Below are positions 32,412 to 43,253 of a DNA stretch of 64,000 bases, one piece after another. The notes under the pieces are model-generated. The model ran no database searches, was not told the DNA's origin, and saw only the letters and a program-made list of their open reading frames with translations. Position numbers and translations under genes: made by a program. The stretch's first letter is position 1. Every line of letters begins with the position of its first letter. Origin of the DNA: Leishmania mexicana MHOM/GT/2001/U1103 (Eukaryota; Euglenozoa; Kinetoplastea; Trypanosomatida; Trypanosomatidae); NCBI RefSeq assembly GCF_000234665.1, contig NC_018332.1:739755-803754 (forward strand), read 5' to 3'.

Positions 32412-32440
32412 CTTGAGATAAAAAGGGGAGGAGGGAGGAA
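32412..32440 (-). promoter_or_regulatory. Candidate spliced-leader acceptor for the 111-residue protein
   Basis: On the coding strand a CT-rich run of about 17 nt (complement of 32424-32440) plus a T run is followed by CAAG with AG at 32413-32412. This would give a 5' UTR of about 91 nt. Confidence 0.4.
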
Positions 32441-33219
32441 GCATAAAATTCAGCGCGCATCCGCTACACAGACCAAGGAGTTTTCTGTCGCCTTCTGGGG
32501 CGGAGACGCGGTGGCGTGTGCCTCTTCACACACCTCCCTCCGTTTCCCTCCACTTCAGGAAGGGGAGGACGGCGTACAGAGAAAGAAGCGCTGTTTTTTT
32601 TTTTCGAGCCCACGTAACTGTTCGCGCCTCCCGCGGTCTCGTGGCACACATGCATCTGGGTGGCGTCCAGTTGCCACGCTGCATGCACACACGCAAGCCA
32701 CAGTTGATTCTTCTCTCTTTTCGGCGGCTTGCTACTTGGACCGAGTGGGTGATCATCGGCATCGCAGAACGGTTGGCAGAGTGTGTTTATCAGTGGCGAC
32801 ATGCACCATGCGCACACGCGTACTCACGTGAACGCTTGCGATGCCCCCCCCCTCTCTCAGGAGCGAGAGAGAGCGTTATACAATGAAAGGAGAGACGGAA
32901 CAATGCCGAGACGAGCGGACACCAAAGGCAGAAGGGGGAGTACAAAAGGGGGAGAAGGAAGAGGGGAGAAAGACGGAGAGAGCAACACACGCACGCACAC
33001 ACAAGCGTGGCGACTGCACCACCTGTGCTGGGTGGAGTGCGTGAGGGATGCGTGGGCGAAGGCGTGAAAGCGTGTTTGGACAGGAAACAGAGAAAAAAGG
33101 ATAGCGAAAGCAGTAAACGAAGACACAAACACACACACGTATACACAGGCGCGTACTGAGTGAGGGCAGCGCCGAGTAGTCGTAGTGCGAGCAGGAAAGC
33201 TGGGGAAGTTGGTAACCAG
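32441..33219. other. Spacer between the two tandem membrane-protein genes
   Basis: No gene supported. Purine-rich on the plus strand around 32868-32990 (coding-strand pyrimidines). Presumed 3' UTR of paralogue 2 plus intergenic sequence. Confidence 0.5.
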
Positions 33220-33729
33220 CTACAGGCGCGCCACAATGGTGTCGGCAGTTGCCCCGCCATCAGTGGTGCAAGCGTCAGCGAGCCGGGCGGACGGCTGCCG
33301 ATGGCGAGGTTGAGCCTCCGGCATTCCATCCGCGTGGCCGCACGCAGAATCCGATCCCGCAAGAGCGTAGAAGCCGCCACAGCGCAGCAGAATGACCTCG
33401 GCGCTCTTCGTCTCCACAAGGCGCCTCTCCGATGGCAGCCGCCGCCAAAGGGAAAAGGCAGCAGTCGGTATGAGTAGGGCCCACACAATCACGGGGCCCC
33501 GCCATGTGGCGGACATGGCTATCACGTACGCCATGAAGGCGTACACGAGCGTCAGCCCACACCAGTACGTGACGAGAAAGACCAGGGGCACAATGCGCAC
33601 ATCAAGTGGCTCCACCTCGCTGTGGCCTTCGTGCTTTGCTCCCGCGGCTGCGACACCACGCTGCGAGCTCTCCGGGATTACTGTGAAGTCCGGCGGTGGT
33701 GCCGAGAGCGCGTCCGTCGGTCCCTTCAT
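33220..33729 (-). CDS. Small two-span membrane protein, tandem paralogue 2
   Basis: A 169-residue protein of unknown function. A hydrophilic N-terminal region of about 45 residues precedes two hydrophobic helices (about 46-72 and 77-97). Then come Trp-Arg-Arg-Leu-Pro-Ser-Glu (95-101) and a hydrophilic tail with Cys, His and Arg. The helix-helix-Trp-Arg-x-Leu-Pro-Ser-Glu plan matches the downstream 111-residue protein. The frame continues upstream to 33990, but I prefer ATG 33729 (Met-Lys-Gly-Pro) because the upstream part looks like leader sequence; this choice is uncertain. No domain of known function recognised. Confidence 0.6.
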   Translation of the reverse strand: MKGPTDALSAPPPDFTVIPESSQRGVAAAGAKHEGHSEVEPLDVRIVPLVFLVTYWCGLTLVYAFMAYVIAMSATWRGPVIVWALLIPTAAFSLWRRLPSERRLVETKSAEVILLRCGGFYALAGSDSACGHADGMPEAQPRHRQPSARLADACTTDGGATADTIVARL

Positions 33730-34639
33730 CGGAGAATGAAGAGAGGAATTTGTGTGAGGTATAAGACCAGCAAAGCTCTGTACGCCTTTTTTTCCGCTCC
33801 TCGACGCAACGGGGCCTCCTCTCGGGCTGATAAACAGCCTTGCGCGCCTGATGATGGGAGAAGGGTCGTGGGTCGTTGGTTTCTGCCACTGCAGTAGGAA
33901 TGGCCGCTGCTGAAGGACAACAGAGCCCAGATAAAGCGAGGTAACAGAAAGAATGTCGTCGAGGAAAGACGCAAGTTTTTTCTTTTGCATGCGTCAAAGA
34001 TGTGCGCCGAGAGTGAGGAGGCGAGCACGGTGTAAAATGGGAGAGAGTTGGGGGAAGGAGGAGGGGGGGTCGTGGAGGCGCATCGTCTGTGCGAGTGCGC
34101 ATGCGTGAGCGTGTGGCACGAACTGATCCCATTCAGATTGGGGGAGGGGGAGGATCCCCATAGAGGAGAGGGATGGAAAAGGCGCTTTGCTTTTCTGCCC
34201 TGTCAACGCCTCACCGCCAACACGAACACGTCATTGCATAGACGCATAGCATGGAAGAAGGGAAGCTGGAAAAGGGGGGCACCCGCTGCCGTAGCGCGCC
34301 ACATCACCACCAAACGGTATCACGCTCACATACATATTCGCTTCGTAAAAACGAGTACTCGCGTCCGGCCCGAGACATCCAACGGAAGTCGCCAGCGCAT
34401 ATACTGAAATTTCATGCCCAGCGGGGAAACGTGACCTGGTGGGAGTAAACACGCGCACACCACCGTGGCTCCCTCTCACCGCAAGCCACCACTGGTGAAT
34501 CAACTGCTGAAGGTGGGCAAGGAAGGGTTGAGATGGCGCTGTGAAGACGAGGAAATCAGGCGCATGCGAGAAGCACACGGTATGGACCTCGCGTCAGCAG
34601 TGTTGTGTTCGTTGAGGATCTCTGCTCTCTCATTTTTTT
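33730..34639. other. Spacer upstream of tandem membrane paralogues
   Basis: No gene I can support. A 115-codon minus-strand frame at 34231-34578 has less repetitive composition than the surrounding UTR-like sequence. It could be the distal end of the decayed gene at 34.6-36.1 kb, but no domain is visible. Confidence 0.4.
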
Positions 34640-36070
34640 CTGGTCATAGTCGCCCTGATGTCCCTCCCTTCGCAAGACGGTGACTCGCTCCGTTCAGGTG
34701 CCTCGTCCTCGAACGTACTTGTCCTCTCTCTTTCCATGCGTGCATACGCGCCCATCTGCGCCCCTGTGTGCCCGACTGCACGCCAGTTGATGAAGACCGC
34801 CTGCCCTCGCCGGTGTGAGACCAAAGCGAGAGAAAGAATGGGGTTAAGAGGGAAGAGAAGGTATTTGTTGTGTTCACGGGCCCCATCCCAGTTTTCTGCC
34901 CTGCCATGGGCAATGCCGCCAAACGCTTCGAACGCGGTCAGGCGGAGAATGATCTGTGGCTTTAGGCGCTGGACCCTGTGCCATCGACTTGCCGCTTTCC
35001 ACGCAAGCAGCAGCAGACAACGCACCAGGGGGAGGGGGTTCTGTGCTGCGGCATATCCGGAGCACGTCGGTTTTCGTTTCACCGCTCTCGCCCGGTGGAG
35101 GAGAGCTGGTGTGCCATTCGCTCTGAGCGCTGTGTCCATTAGCGTGAGCCCGCCATGAAGCTCGCCAAGCCCCCTGAAGATGCTGATGATGGTGCAGTCA
35201 GCGCACGTGTACTTTGCCTGCACCAACGCTTCCATCGCATGAGCGAACAACACTGCTGTATGCTCCTTCGGCAGAGGATCGCTGGCACTCGCCAACGTGG
35301 CTACGCGGCACCGCAGGCTGCCCATCTGCCACCACGTAGAGGTGCCCACAAAATCCCTTGCATGAGCTGCCCGACACTCCCTCCCTCTCGAACCTCCGCC
35401 AACACCATCTTCGGCTGTGTTGCGCGCGTGACTAACGACCGTGACAGTAGCCGCAGCAACACATGCCCGCTTCACAGGGCGGCAGAGGCTCCGTGACGTT
35501 CGTAAACTCAGTGCCACGTACGGTGATCTCGGCTCGCACGTCCCCCAAGATGGGGCGGAATTACCAAACGGACCCGACGTCACTGGCCCGCGTCTTGTAC
35601 GCCGCCGAGGAGACCCTGATGAGGATCCTCACGTTGTCTTCGGTGTGCTGGAGCTCGAGTCCGTGGCTCGTGGAAGGCGATGTGGGACTGGGACTCCCCG
35701 GTCACCTTCAACTCGCTCCAAGACAAGGTGGCCGCTCTCTTCACGCGTCTTCTCCTCCTCCTGCCAGGTAGGGGAGCTTTTCGAGGCGCCGCTTGCAGCC
35801 GCCTGCTGTGTTCACCCTCTTCGTGCTACGCCATGCACGCGTGGGGGGGATATCTCCTGCGCTTCGCAAGCATTGCATGATGACCGCGTTGGGGGTGCAG
35901 CAACGCGACCCATTGGAGTCTTCCGAATGGAGGTCCCCCAATGAGCCTTCTTTGATGCCGAACTGATTGCAGCCCACGTAGTCCTCACATCAAGCTCTGT
36001 GAGCGACAGGGTGGAGGTGCCTTCCTTTAGCATGGCCAGCCCATGCGCAGGTGGGGGTGCATGCATGATC
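34640..36070 (-). pseudogene. Probable decayed protein gene, family not recognised
   Basis: This stretch lacks the low-complexity tracts of its flanks and carries protein-like minus-strand reading in several frames. One block reads open from about 35690 to 35564, stops at TAA (35563-35561) and continues open in the same frame to TAG at 35434-35432, with sequence on both sides that looks like one protein. A second frame is open from 36066 (ATG) to 35812, and a third is open across 34630-35583. No single frame carries a complete protein. The simplest reading is a gene broken by frameshifts and at least one stop. I cannot name the family, and chance open frames in GC-rich DNA remain possible. 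Confidence 0.35.
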
Positions 36071-39000
36071 GCACTAAAACGTTATCGGGGCCAGTCCGGC
36101 GTGTGGGAGGGGGACGCCAACATGGCCTATACGGTGTGGCGTGAATGGGTCAATGTCGGGCATGTAGTCTGTGGGCCGCTTTCTACCCTTTTCAGTTGCA
36201 GCGGGGAGGTGATCGCACGTACGAGGCGCGGGAGACAAGGAAGAGGAGGGAGGAAGAAGAGAGCCCAGATACGCCATCCTTCCACCGTGCTTGATACACG
36301 TCTATTGGGACCCCGATCCAAGCCGCACAAAAGGCGGCTGAATATGTGAGGAAAAGGGGGGCACGTGCGGCGCTAGCAGATAAGGCACCACAAACCCCAC
36401 GCGCTGGTGCGTGCGCGCATATGGCCATCTGCTGTGGAGTCCATCCATACAGAAGTAGATGCGTCGACAGCACACGAGCCCCCCCCCAAACACGCACGCA
36501 CGTGCAACGTATCCGTTCAAAAGGAGAGAAGCGAAACAGTCGGCACTATATCGAGCGCGGACGTGTAATAACCGGAAGAAGCGAGGAGCACTGTGGGAAG
36601 GAAAAGGAAAATGAGTCGTCGGTCTTCACAAAACGCTCCGTGCACATCATGCACGCATGCACGCACACACACATACATACACGCATACACGGCGACAAAA
36701 GAAAAAAAGTACGAAGCAGTGCACATGCTTCTGCGGGAATATATGTGTGTATGCGTGTTGGGGCGTATCGGTTGTGCGTGCATGTGCCATATGCATCTGT
36801 ACGCATGTATCCGTCGTGCATGCAAGACCAAAGCTAGAGAAGGCCCGGAGTGAAGGAAAGGCGAAGCCGTAAAAAGAGCAGCAACGCAAAGCAAAGAAGG
36901 GAAAACGCCAATAAGGCCAGAAAGAGGAGATGTGACTGAGCACCAGGCCTTGTGGTGGTCGTCGTCGTTGCGTGTTGGTTGGCTGCCTTGGGTGTTGGGT
37001 CTCTTCGCCTTGAGGATCCCACACGTACATGCAGAGGGGGAGGGAGGGGGGCGACAAAGAGCCTTGAACGCGCACCTTGCCACATCCTATCGGCCAGACA
37101 AGAACAGAGCGCACACATGCGCATCTGAGCAAGCAAGCAAGAAGAGAGGGAGAGAGGGGGGTATGTAAAGCAGACACGTGAAGATGACTGAAGAGACAGG
37201 GCGCAAGAAAAGACAGCAGCGTTACCTCACTGCAGCGGGAAGATGGCGGCAGGCAGACACAGACAGAAACACACACACATAGCTGGGGAAGCAGAGAGGA
37301 GAAAGGAGAGAAAAAAAAGAGGCACGCCCGCGGGTTCGAGCGCACGCTCGTCTGTGGACTTGGTAACCTCGCATTTCTTTTTTTCCCAAAAAGACGAATT
37401 GAGCGGAAGAAAAAAAAAAGCGAGGAAGTGAGGGGACAACGCGTGCAGCCGACACACACCTTCAGGCCGCATCACTGCCACTACACGCACCGAGACGCAT
37501 CGACGCCAACTAACAGAGAGATCCAAAGCGAGGCGTGCGCTGAGACACACCATCGCCTGCCTGTTTTCTTTTTCTTTGTGTGTGTGACAGAGCACCAATC
37601 AACACGCAAGAGAGAAGGGAGGGCGGTGTCAAAGGACATCAACAGCGCAGCGGTCGTGAACGGCAACCCAGGAGGGAGAGGCAAGAGAAAGGAGGATGGG
37701 GGTGTCTGCTGAGATGTTTCGTGATACATTCGAGAAGGTGGGCAGAGGCCTTGCTGACCAAACACAACGCCTCGCCTCTCCTCCCTGCCACCATCACCAC
37801 AGCTTCATCTTGTCCTTCCTTTTGCCCAAGCGACTCGATCGGCATTTGCCATGCACGTTGCTGCTATTTCTTGTGCTTGGTATAGGGCTTACCCTGTGCC
37901 CCCATGTATGCCTTCTTGGCGCCGACCTCCGATAATTCTCTCACATCCCCTCCCCTTCGCTGCTGCGCTTCGCCGCTCATCCGTGCAGTTGTTGCTGCTC
38001 GTGTGACGCCATCGCCCGGGTCTGCTTTCTCTCTTGCCCCTCTAGGTCTTATTCACGACTCCCGCAGGATTAGGACTCGCCGTAGTCGCCTTCGTCGTCC
38101 TCGATGCGTTGTATCGCATGCATCCCGATGCAGAACAATAGAGAGGAAACCGCGAAAAGGAAACGTCGTTTAAAAAAAATCTCGGTGCGTCTTTATACGG
38201 TTCGCAGTCTTACTCGCGTTCCTCATGGTGTGCGCGCTTGTTGAGGGGTGCGTACTTCTTCGGTGTGCCGGTCACTGGGTAGTTCTTGAGTCCAGCTACT
38301 GCTGCACAAGCCTCGCACACCCTCCTCCATTCGCTTGCCCTTTCAGCTTCGTGCAGCGCCTCAAAAGCGCACGCATGTGCGCCCCATCACCAACAGCAAA
38401 TATTCAAGCGCGCCATCACACCAGCTATTAATCCATGTACTGCGTGCGCTCTCGCTCTCACATCCGCCTATTTCTTCAAGCATCCCCGCTAACGCGTGCG
38501 TCTCCCTCTCCCTTTCTTATTCCTCTGCGCTACTCGCTTTCTGGACGTGTTCCGGCTGTGCTGCAGAGGTGACATCCGTAAAAGTAATTGAGGAAAGCAA
38601 CGTGAAAAAAAAAAATCATCTTCCACGCACTCGACACCGTTGTTGTTGGAAGAGCCACCAAGAAACAAAAAAGGGAGCACCTATGCATATGCATGCATTG
38701 CTCCCACAAGAGAACCTTCGCGGGTGCTCGAGTACGTGTACGCCTACGCGTACGTGTCTGTGTGCTCCTTCCATAAATTAGGGAAACAAAATGGTGGAGA
38801 AAGGATAAAAAAAGGTCAGGAGCCTGATGAGGCCACTGGACCACGGGAGGGGAGGGGGGAAGGAGCGAGGTATCAACGCCTCACTCGAAATACCCCACCA
38901 AGGACGTAAGCGCATACACACTTGTAAGCAAGGTGAGGAGGGGGGAAGTCGATACAGACACACACATGCTCACGCACGCGCGGGGAGAGAAGCCAAAGAC

Positions 39001-39483
39001 AAAAAAGCTCGCCAAAGGAAACGAGCAAACGGCACTCGCGTGTGTGTTGGGGGAGGGGGAGGGGGGAGAAAGGGGTAAGCCCCGGAAAAGACAGTGGGGA
39101 GAAAATGAGGGAGGGGAGAGAGGACCATTCATGTTGAATGTCGTCATGAAAACGGGAAAGCACATAGAAAAGGTAACGGAATAGGATGCAAGCCAGACAC
39201 AGGACGAGGAAAGGAATTTAAAAAAAAAGGGGCGGGAGGGGGGGCATGGAGGGACACTCAAAGAAGCGCGGAAAACACCAAAGAAGCGAAGGAGTTGCGA
39301 GACTTCGAGAAAAAAGGGAGGGTGACGGAGGAGACGCGTGAAAGAAACGGAGGAAGGTGGGTGTAGCGGAGAGATGGAAGACGACAAAGCCGTGTAACAG
39401 TCCCCCTGTGTAAGCATATGTATGCATGTGCATCGATGCCCGTGGTCGTGTTTCGCTTCGCCGCACGTCCAGTGTAGACTCCA
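36071..39483. other. Long gene-free spacer, part 1 (3.4 kb)
   Basis: No supportable gene. The sequence is dominated by CA/TG-like runs (about 36657-36690) and purine-rich plus-strand tracts. Minus-strand frames such as 36647-37459 are Cys/Val/Phe/Ser artefacts of pyrimidine tracts. Confidence 0.6.
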
Positions 39484-39765
39484 CTACACGCACTCTGATG
39501 TGCTGAAAGATCCCGGGCAGTCGCTCACGTCGGACGATAGGACAGTCATCGCCGATGTCGCAAAAAAAAGAAGAAAACAGGCTTCATCAGGTAGAGCTCT
39601 CGCACCCGCCACTTCCGCTGCCAAGGGGCGTAAGAGAGGGTATCCACCCATACAGGGAAAGAGAGAGCCCCACCGGGTGCGGGTGCCCAGACACGCGCAC
39701 ATGCACGCAAACACGAAGATGGTGAACGTCATCAGCCACGCAACATAAAAACTCCAACGCGTCAT
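39484..39765 (-). CDS. Small hydrophobic ORF or gene fragment abutting repeat B copy 2
   Basis: A 93-residue frame starting at ATG 39765, right at the edge of repeat B copy 2. It opens with a good transmembrane helix (about residues 4-25), then a Phe-Pro-Cys-Met-Gly-Gly loop, an Ala-Leu-Pro-Asp-Glu segment and a second hydrophobic stretch (about 65-75), then a hydrophilic end. Its composition is protein-like, unlike the flanks. The layout (helix, loop with Pro, Pro-Asp/Glu, helix) recalls the N-terminus of Frag1/DRAM/Sfk1-type membrane proteins, but this is weak. It may be a truncated gene whose upstream part was replaced by the repeat, or a chance frame. The matching edge at copy 1 (about 642) is interrupted by a stop within a few codons. 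Confidence 0.3.
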   Translation of the reverse strand: MTRWSFYVAWLMTFTIFVFACMCACLGTRTRWGSLFPCMGGYPLLRPLAAEVAGARALPDEACFLLFFATSAMTVLSSDVSDCPGSFSTSECV

Positions 39766-40231
39766 TCTACACCCGAACAAGTCCGAACATGGGCGCATAC
39801 ACAGCCACGGGTCTCCTGCCTCTGCCACACGTCGACAATGTCAGCGAACCGGCCCCGCCAGCGCCGCGTGGCTTCGCTCAGCCCACTGCAATGCCACTAC
39901 CACACAGCGCAGGCGAGGTCCAGGATTACGCGCGGCATCGCCGCAACGCGGCACAGACAGAAAAGCGGTAGGCGGGTGCATGTGCCCTCTGAAGCGTTGC
40001 ACGAGGTTCGTAGTGCGCTGGCCCAAGCCTGATCATCACTACCGCGCATCTCTTCCGCACAGCGCTGCCCCAGACCCGTCCGCCAACACCGAGAGCGGGT
40101 ACTACACCCTGACCCCACGGTGAGGTGGTTAGTATCATGAGGGCCAGCGCTACGGTCAAGAAAAATTTAAAAAAAGGGAAAGGCAAAGAATGACGGCACG
40201 GTGAGAAGGGGATTGGGGGAGAGGGAGGGGA
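39758..40231. repeat. Dispersed repeat family B, copy 2 (about 474 bp)
   Basis: Nearly identical to 643-1116 at a constant offset of 39115 bp, with a few point differences and no net indel. It lies in the long spacer downstream of the kinase gene, 3.0 kb past its stop codon. Probably a degenerate retroposon or retroposon-derived UTR element. Orientation is uncertain; the A-rich run at 40159-40190 is near the right-hand end. Direct orientation relative to copy 1 is certain. Confidence 0.8.
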
Positions 40232-43200
40232 GTTCAAGTCACCTCTGCTCGCTCGTGAACGCGCAGAGGACACCTCAGCAATCGCCAGGGCAAGTCAGAT
40301 GAAGGGCCCAATACGGAAAAACAGAGAAAACAAAACGCGAAAAAGGCGGAAGGGACACACAGAGAGGGAGAGAGAAGGGGCACAAACAACAACGAGAATT
40401 TTTCTCACGCGGAGAGATGATTAGAGAACAAAAAAAATGAAGGAGTGCCGTAGTCACCCCAACTCGCTCTCTCTCTAATGGGCGTTGCCTTTCCTGTACA
40501 TGTGTGCGTCTGTGTCGGTGACGTTATTCACGGGGCCGGCCGACACATCCTCACCGCCGCCTTCACGGATAAGGGAACGCCAAGAGAGAGGGAGGAGGCG
40601 GTGTAGGGATTGGGAGGGTGCACGTGGAGAGAGAGGTGGCGGGAAGGAGTGGGCGGGTACCGGATCAGCCGCGAAGACCGCGCAGCAGTGCCCCTCCCCC
40701 CACAACTGCCACCACCGATTCTCTCTCTCCTCAACTATTCATCGGCCCTCCTTACACTTCCCTATGAGCAGCAGAGATACCGGCACACAAGAAAATAAAT
40801 AAACAAACAGCGGTACACTTGGGAAGAGATGAAAAAGGAGAAGGCACAGAGACACACAACATGAGAGAATAAAAAGTTACGCTGAGGAAGAAAAAAAAGG
40901 GAGGAGAGCACCATCGCCGGTGTTTGTGTTGGGTGGCTGTCTTTTTGTGTGGGCGGTTCCCAACAGCCACGGCACGTGGGCACGTGTGTGCGCGTGCGTG
41001 TATAACGCACCCCATCGATACACCGTAGCATCTCTTGAGACGGTGACAAGGAGACTTTAGGGGAGGGAAAGGCGCGCAAGCAGGCCCAGAAACAGACATA
41101 CGTGTGTCCTAGTACGGCAGCACAGAAAATGAAAAGTCTGCAGAACGCGAGCGAGAAAGAGAGGACAGGAAAGGTAAGGTGGGACGCTGCCCCCTCTCCA
41201 TGCCTCTGCACCTGTGCTCCAGGTTTCTTGAGTAATGAATCCGAGTTGTCGAGCAAGCGGGACATGCTGGGGCCCAAATACAGACAGAGACAGCTGCGGT
41301 GCTCGCTACGGGGCTGTCTGTTCAGTGCAGACCATACAGTCCTTCCGTCAAGAGAGCCTTTCGCGCTGTCCTCCCCGGCCATTTGGTACACAGAGAAGTG
41401 GGGAGGGGGAGTAGAAACGGGCACAAGGGGATACACCTCTAGGAAGAACATGGACAAAATACACAGAGAGAGGTGGGACAGAAGGGAACGTGCGGAGTGG
41501 GGAAGAGAAACTGGAAAGTCAAGCACGTAAACCATACAAAGAAGAACAGCCAAAGGCAGAGAACAACGTAAAACGATGGGAGAAGAGATCCGGGGGCCGA
41601 CTGAAAAGTAATAATAAAAATAAAAAAACGGTCGTGAACTGAGTAAGAGTAAACGAGGGTGTCGGACACACGTGTGAGAGAGAGGGAGAGGGAGAAAGGC
41701 AAGCGTGCACACAACAAAAATCTTGAGAGTGTGAGGGGTAGAGGAGGGGAGCAAGAACTTCCCACGCACCACTACTTCACAAGATAATAGTGGAGAGGAA
41801 CGAACAACAAACAGCAACCAATAAATAAAAATTAATAAACAGAAAAGAAAAAGCGCAGCAACAGAGTGAGAGGATCGACCAGACGAACAAACACAAAAGA
41901 AGAGAAAAGACCTCCGCGCGCACAAACACCGCAGTGGAGCAGAGAGAGGGGGTGGGAGTGGGTGGGTGTGGTGGGTAAATAGATGAGGGGGAAGGGATAT
42001 GGACAGAGAGGCGATACAACGAAAACGTAGCGAGCGACAGGAGGTGGGTAAGACATGAGAGACAAGACAACCATAGGGGAACCGTTCGTCGGGCACTCCT
42101 GCGCGTCTGCGAGCACGCACCCACCCACACACATATACACATACACATACACATGTCTTTGAAAAGAAAAGAAACAACAAGAAGAGTGATGTCGAAGCAG
42201 CATACAAACTTCACAACGTGAGAGTGAACGACCGACGAGAAGAGACTATGCGAAACCACAGCAAAGACCCACAGACGTCAGAGCGAAAACAAAAGCCGCC
42301 AGACGATTTGCATACGTTTTTTCTTTTGCGGCTGTTGTTGTATGCGTGTGTGTGTGTGCGCGCGCGCGAGGATGGAGGAGGGAGGGAGTGGGACAGAGAA
42401 GACATCAGTAGAATGTCCAGGGCCTCTCTCTCTTCTCCTTTGAACGGCCGCCTCCCTTCCCTTTTTTCCTCTTCGTTTCCCGCAAGGCACAACGCCCCTT
42501 CCCCTCCCCGCACACACACACACGCACCCTTCAAGTACATGTCCTCGGCCCCTCGAGTTTTCTTTTCCCTTCCCTCTCTCCTCTCCCGCTCCCCCTCCCT
42601 CCTCTATGGCTCTCTGCCTCTCTCATCTTCGCAAACCGCACTGCCGTGAACTATGGTGGACGCCTGCGTGACCCCTTGTCCTCGCTCGCGCTTGTGAGTG
42701 CCCGGGCGTGGGCGGGCATGCGAGAAAAGGAAGATTGCCTCTAGGGAAGGAGAGGGGGAGAGGAAGAAGGACGGGTGTGAAGGGAAGGGCAGAGGAGTCT
42801 GGTGATGAATGTGTGTCCAAAGGCAAAACGAAAATAATATTATATATATATATATAAGAAGCACTGTGAAGCACACAGCACAAACTTCGTACCTCCGTAG
42901 AACATAGAAAAAAAACAAGGAGAAACGGAAGAGAGCTCAGCAAGTGCGTCCCATCGTCGATGTCGCAGCAACAAACCACTGGGGGGACATAAAAACAGTA
43001 AAAACAACAGCAGCACAAGACGGGTGCCCATCGGACGGGGAGAGGGAGAAGAGGAATAGTTGCGCTGCGTGAGGCGACGACACGGACCACGGCTGCAGTG
43101 TCGCGCTTGTTAAACACAAGAACAGCAATGAAAAGAAGCGAGAGAAAGGCAAAAGCATTGAAAAGTAGCGTGGCGCATGCGTATACATGTATGCGTGTGT

Positions 43201-43253
43201 GTGTGTATGTGTGTGTGCCAAGACGGCCATGAAGACGTGGCCACTCCCGCAGC
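40232..43253. other. Long gene-free spacer, part 2 (3.0 kb)
   Basis: No supportable gene, although it holds a 481-codon minus-strand frame (40762-42207). That frame is Leu/Ser/Phe/Pro/Cys-rich with no domain and coincides with pyrimidine tracts on the coding strand. A TA run lies at about 42836-42856. Presumed long 3' UTR of the kinase gene plus intergenic sequence. Confidence 0.6.
42836..42856. repeat. (TA)n microsatellite
   Basis: A short AT dinucleotide run in otherwise GC-rich spacer about 400 bp downstream of the kinase stop codon. Confidence 0.85.

Noticed and set aside
40762..42207. 481-codon minus-strand open frame
   Set aside because: Leu/Ser/Phe/Pro/Cys-rich without domains; produced by stop-poor pyrimidine tracts of the spacer. 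Same reasoning for 5205-6122, 9781-10587, 25267-26451 and 36647-37459.
36071..43253. Possible strand-switch or transcription start region
   Set aside because: Genes on both sides are on the minus strand, so there is no sign of divergent or convergent transcription.
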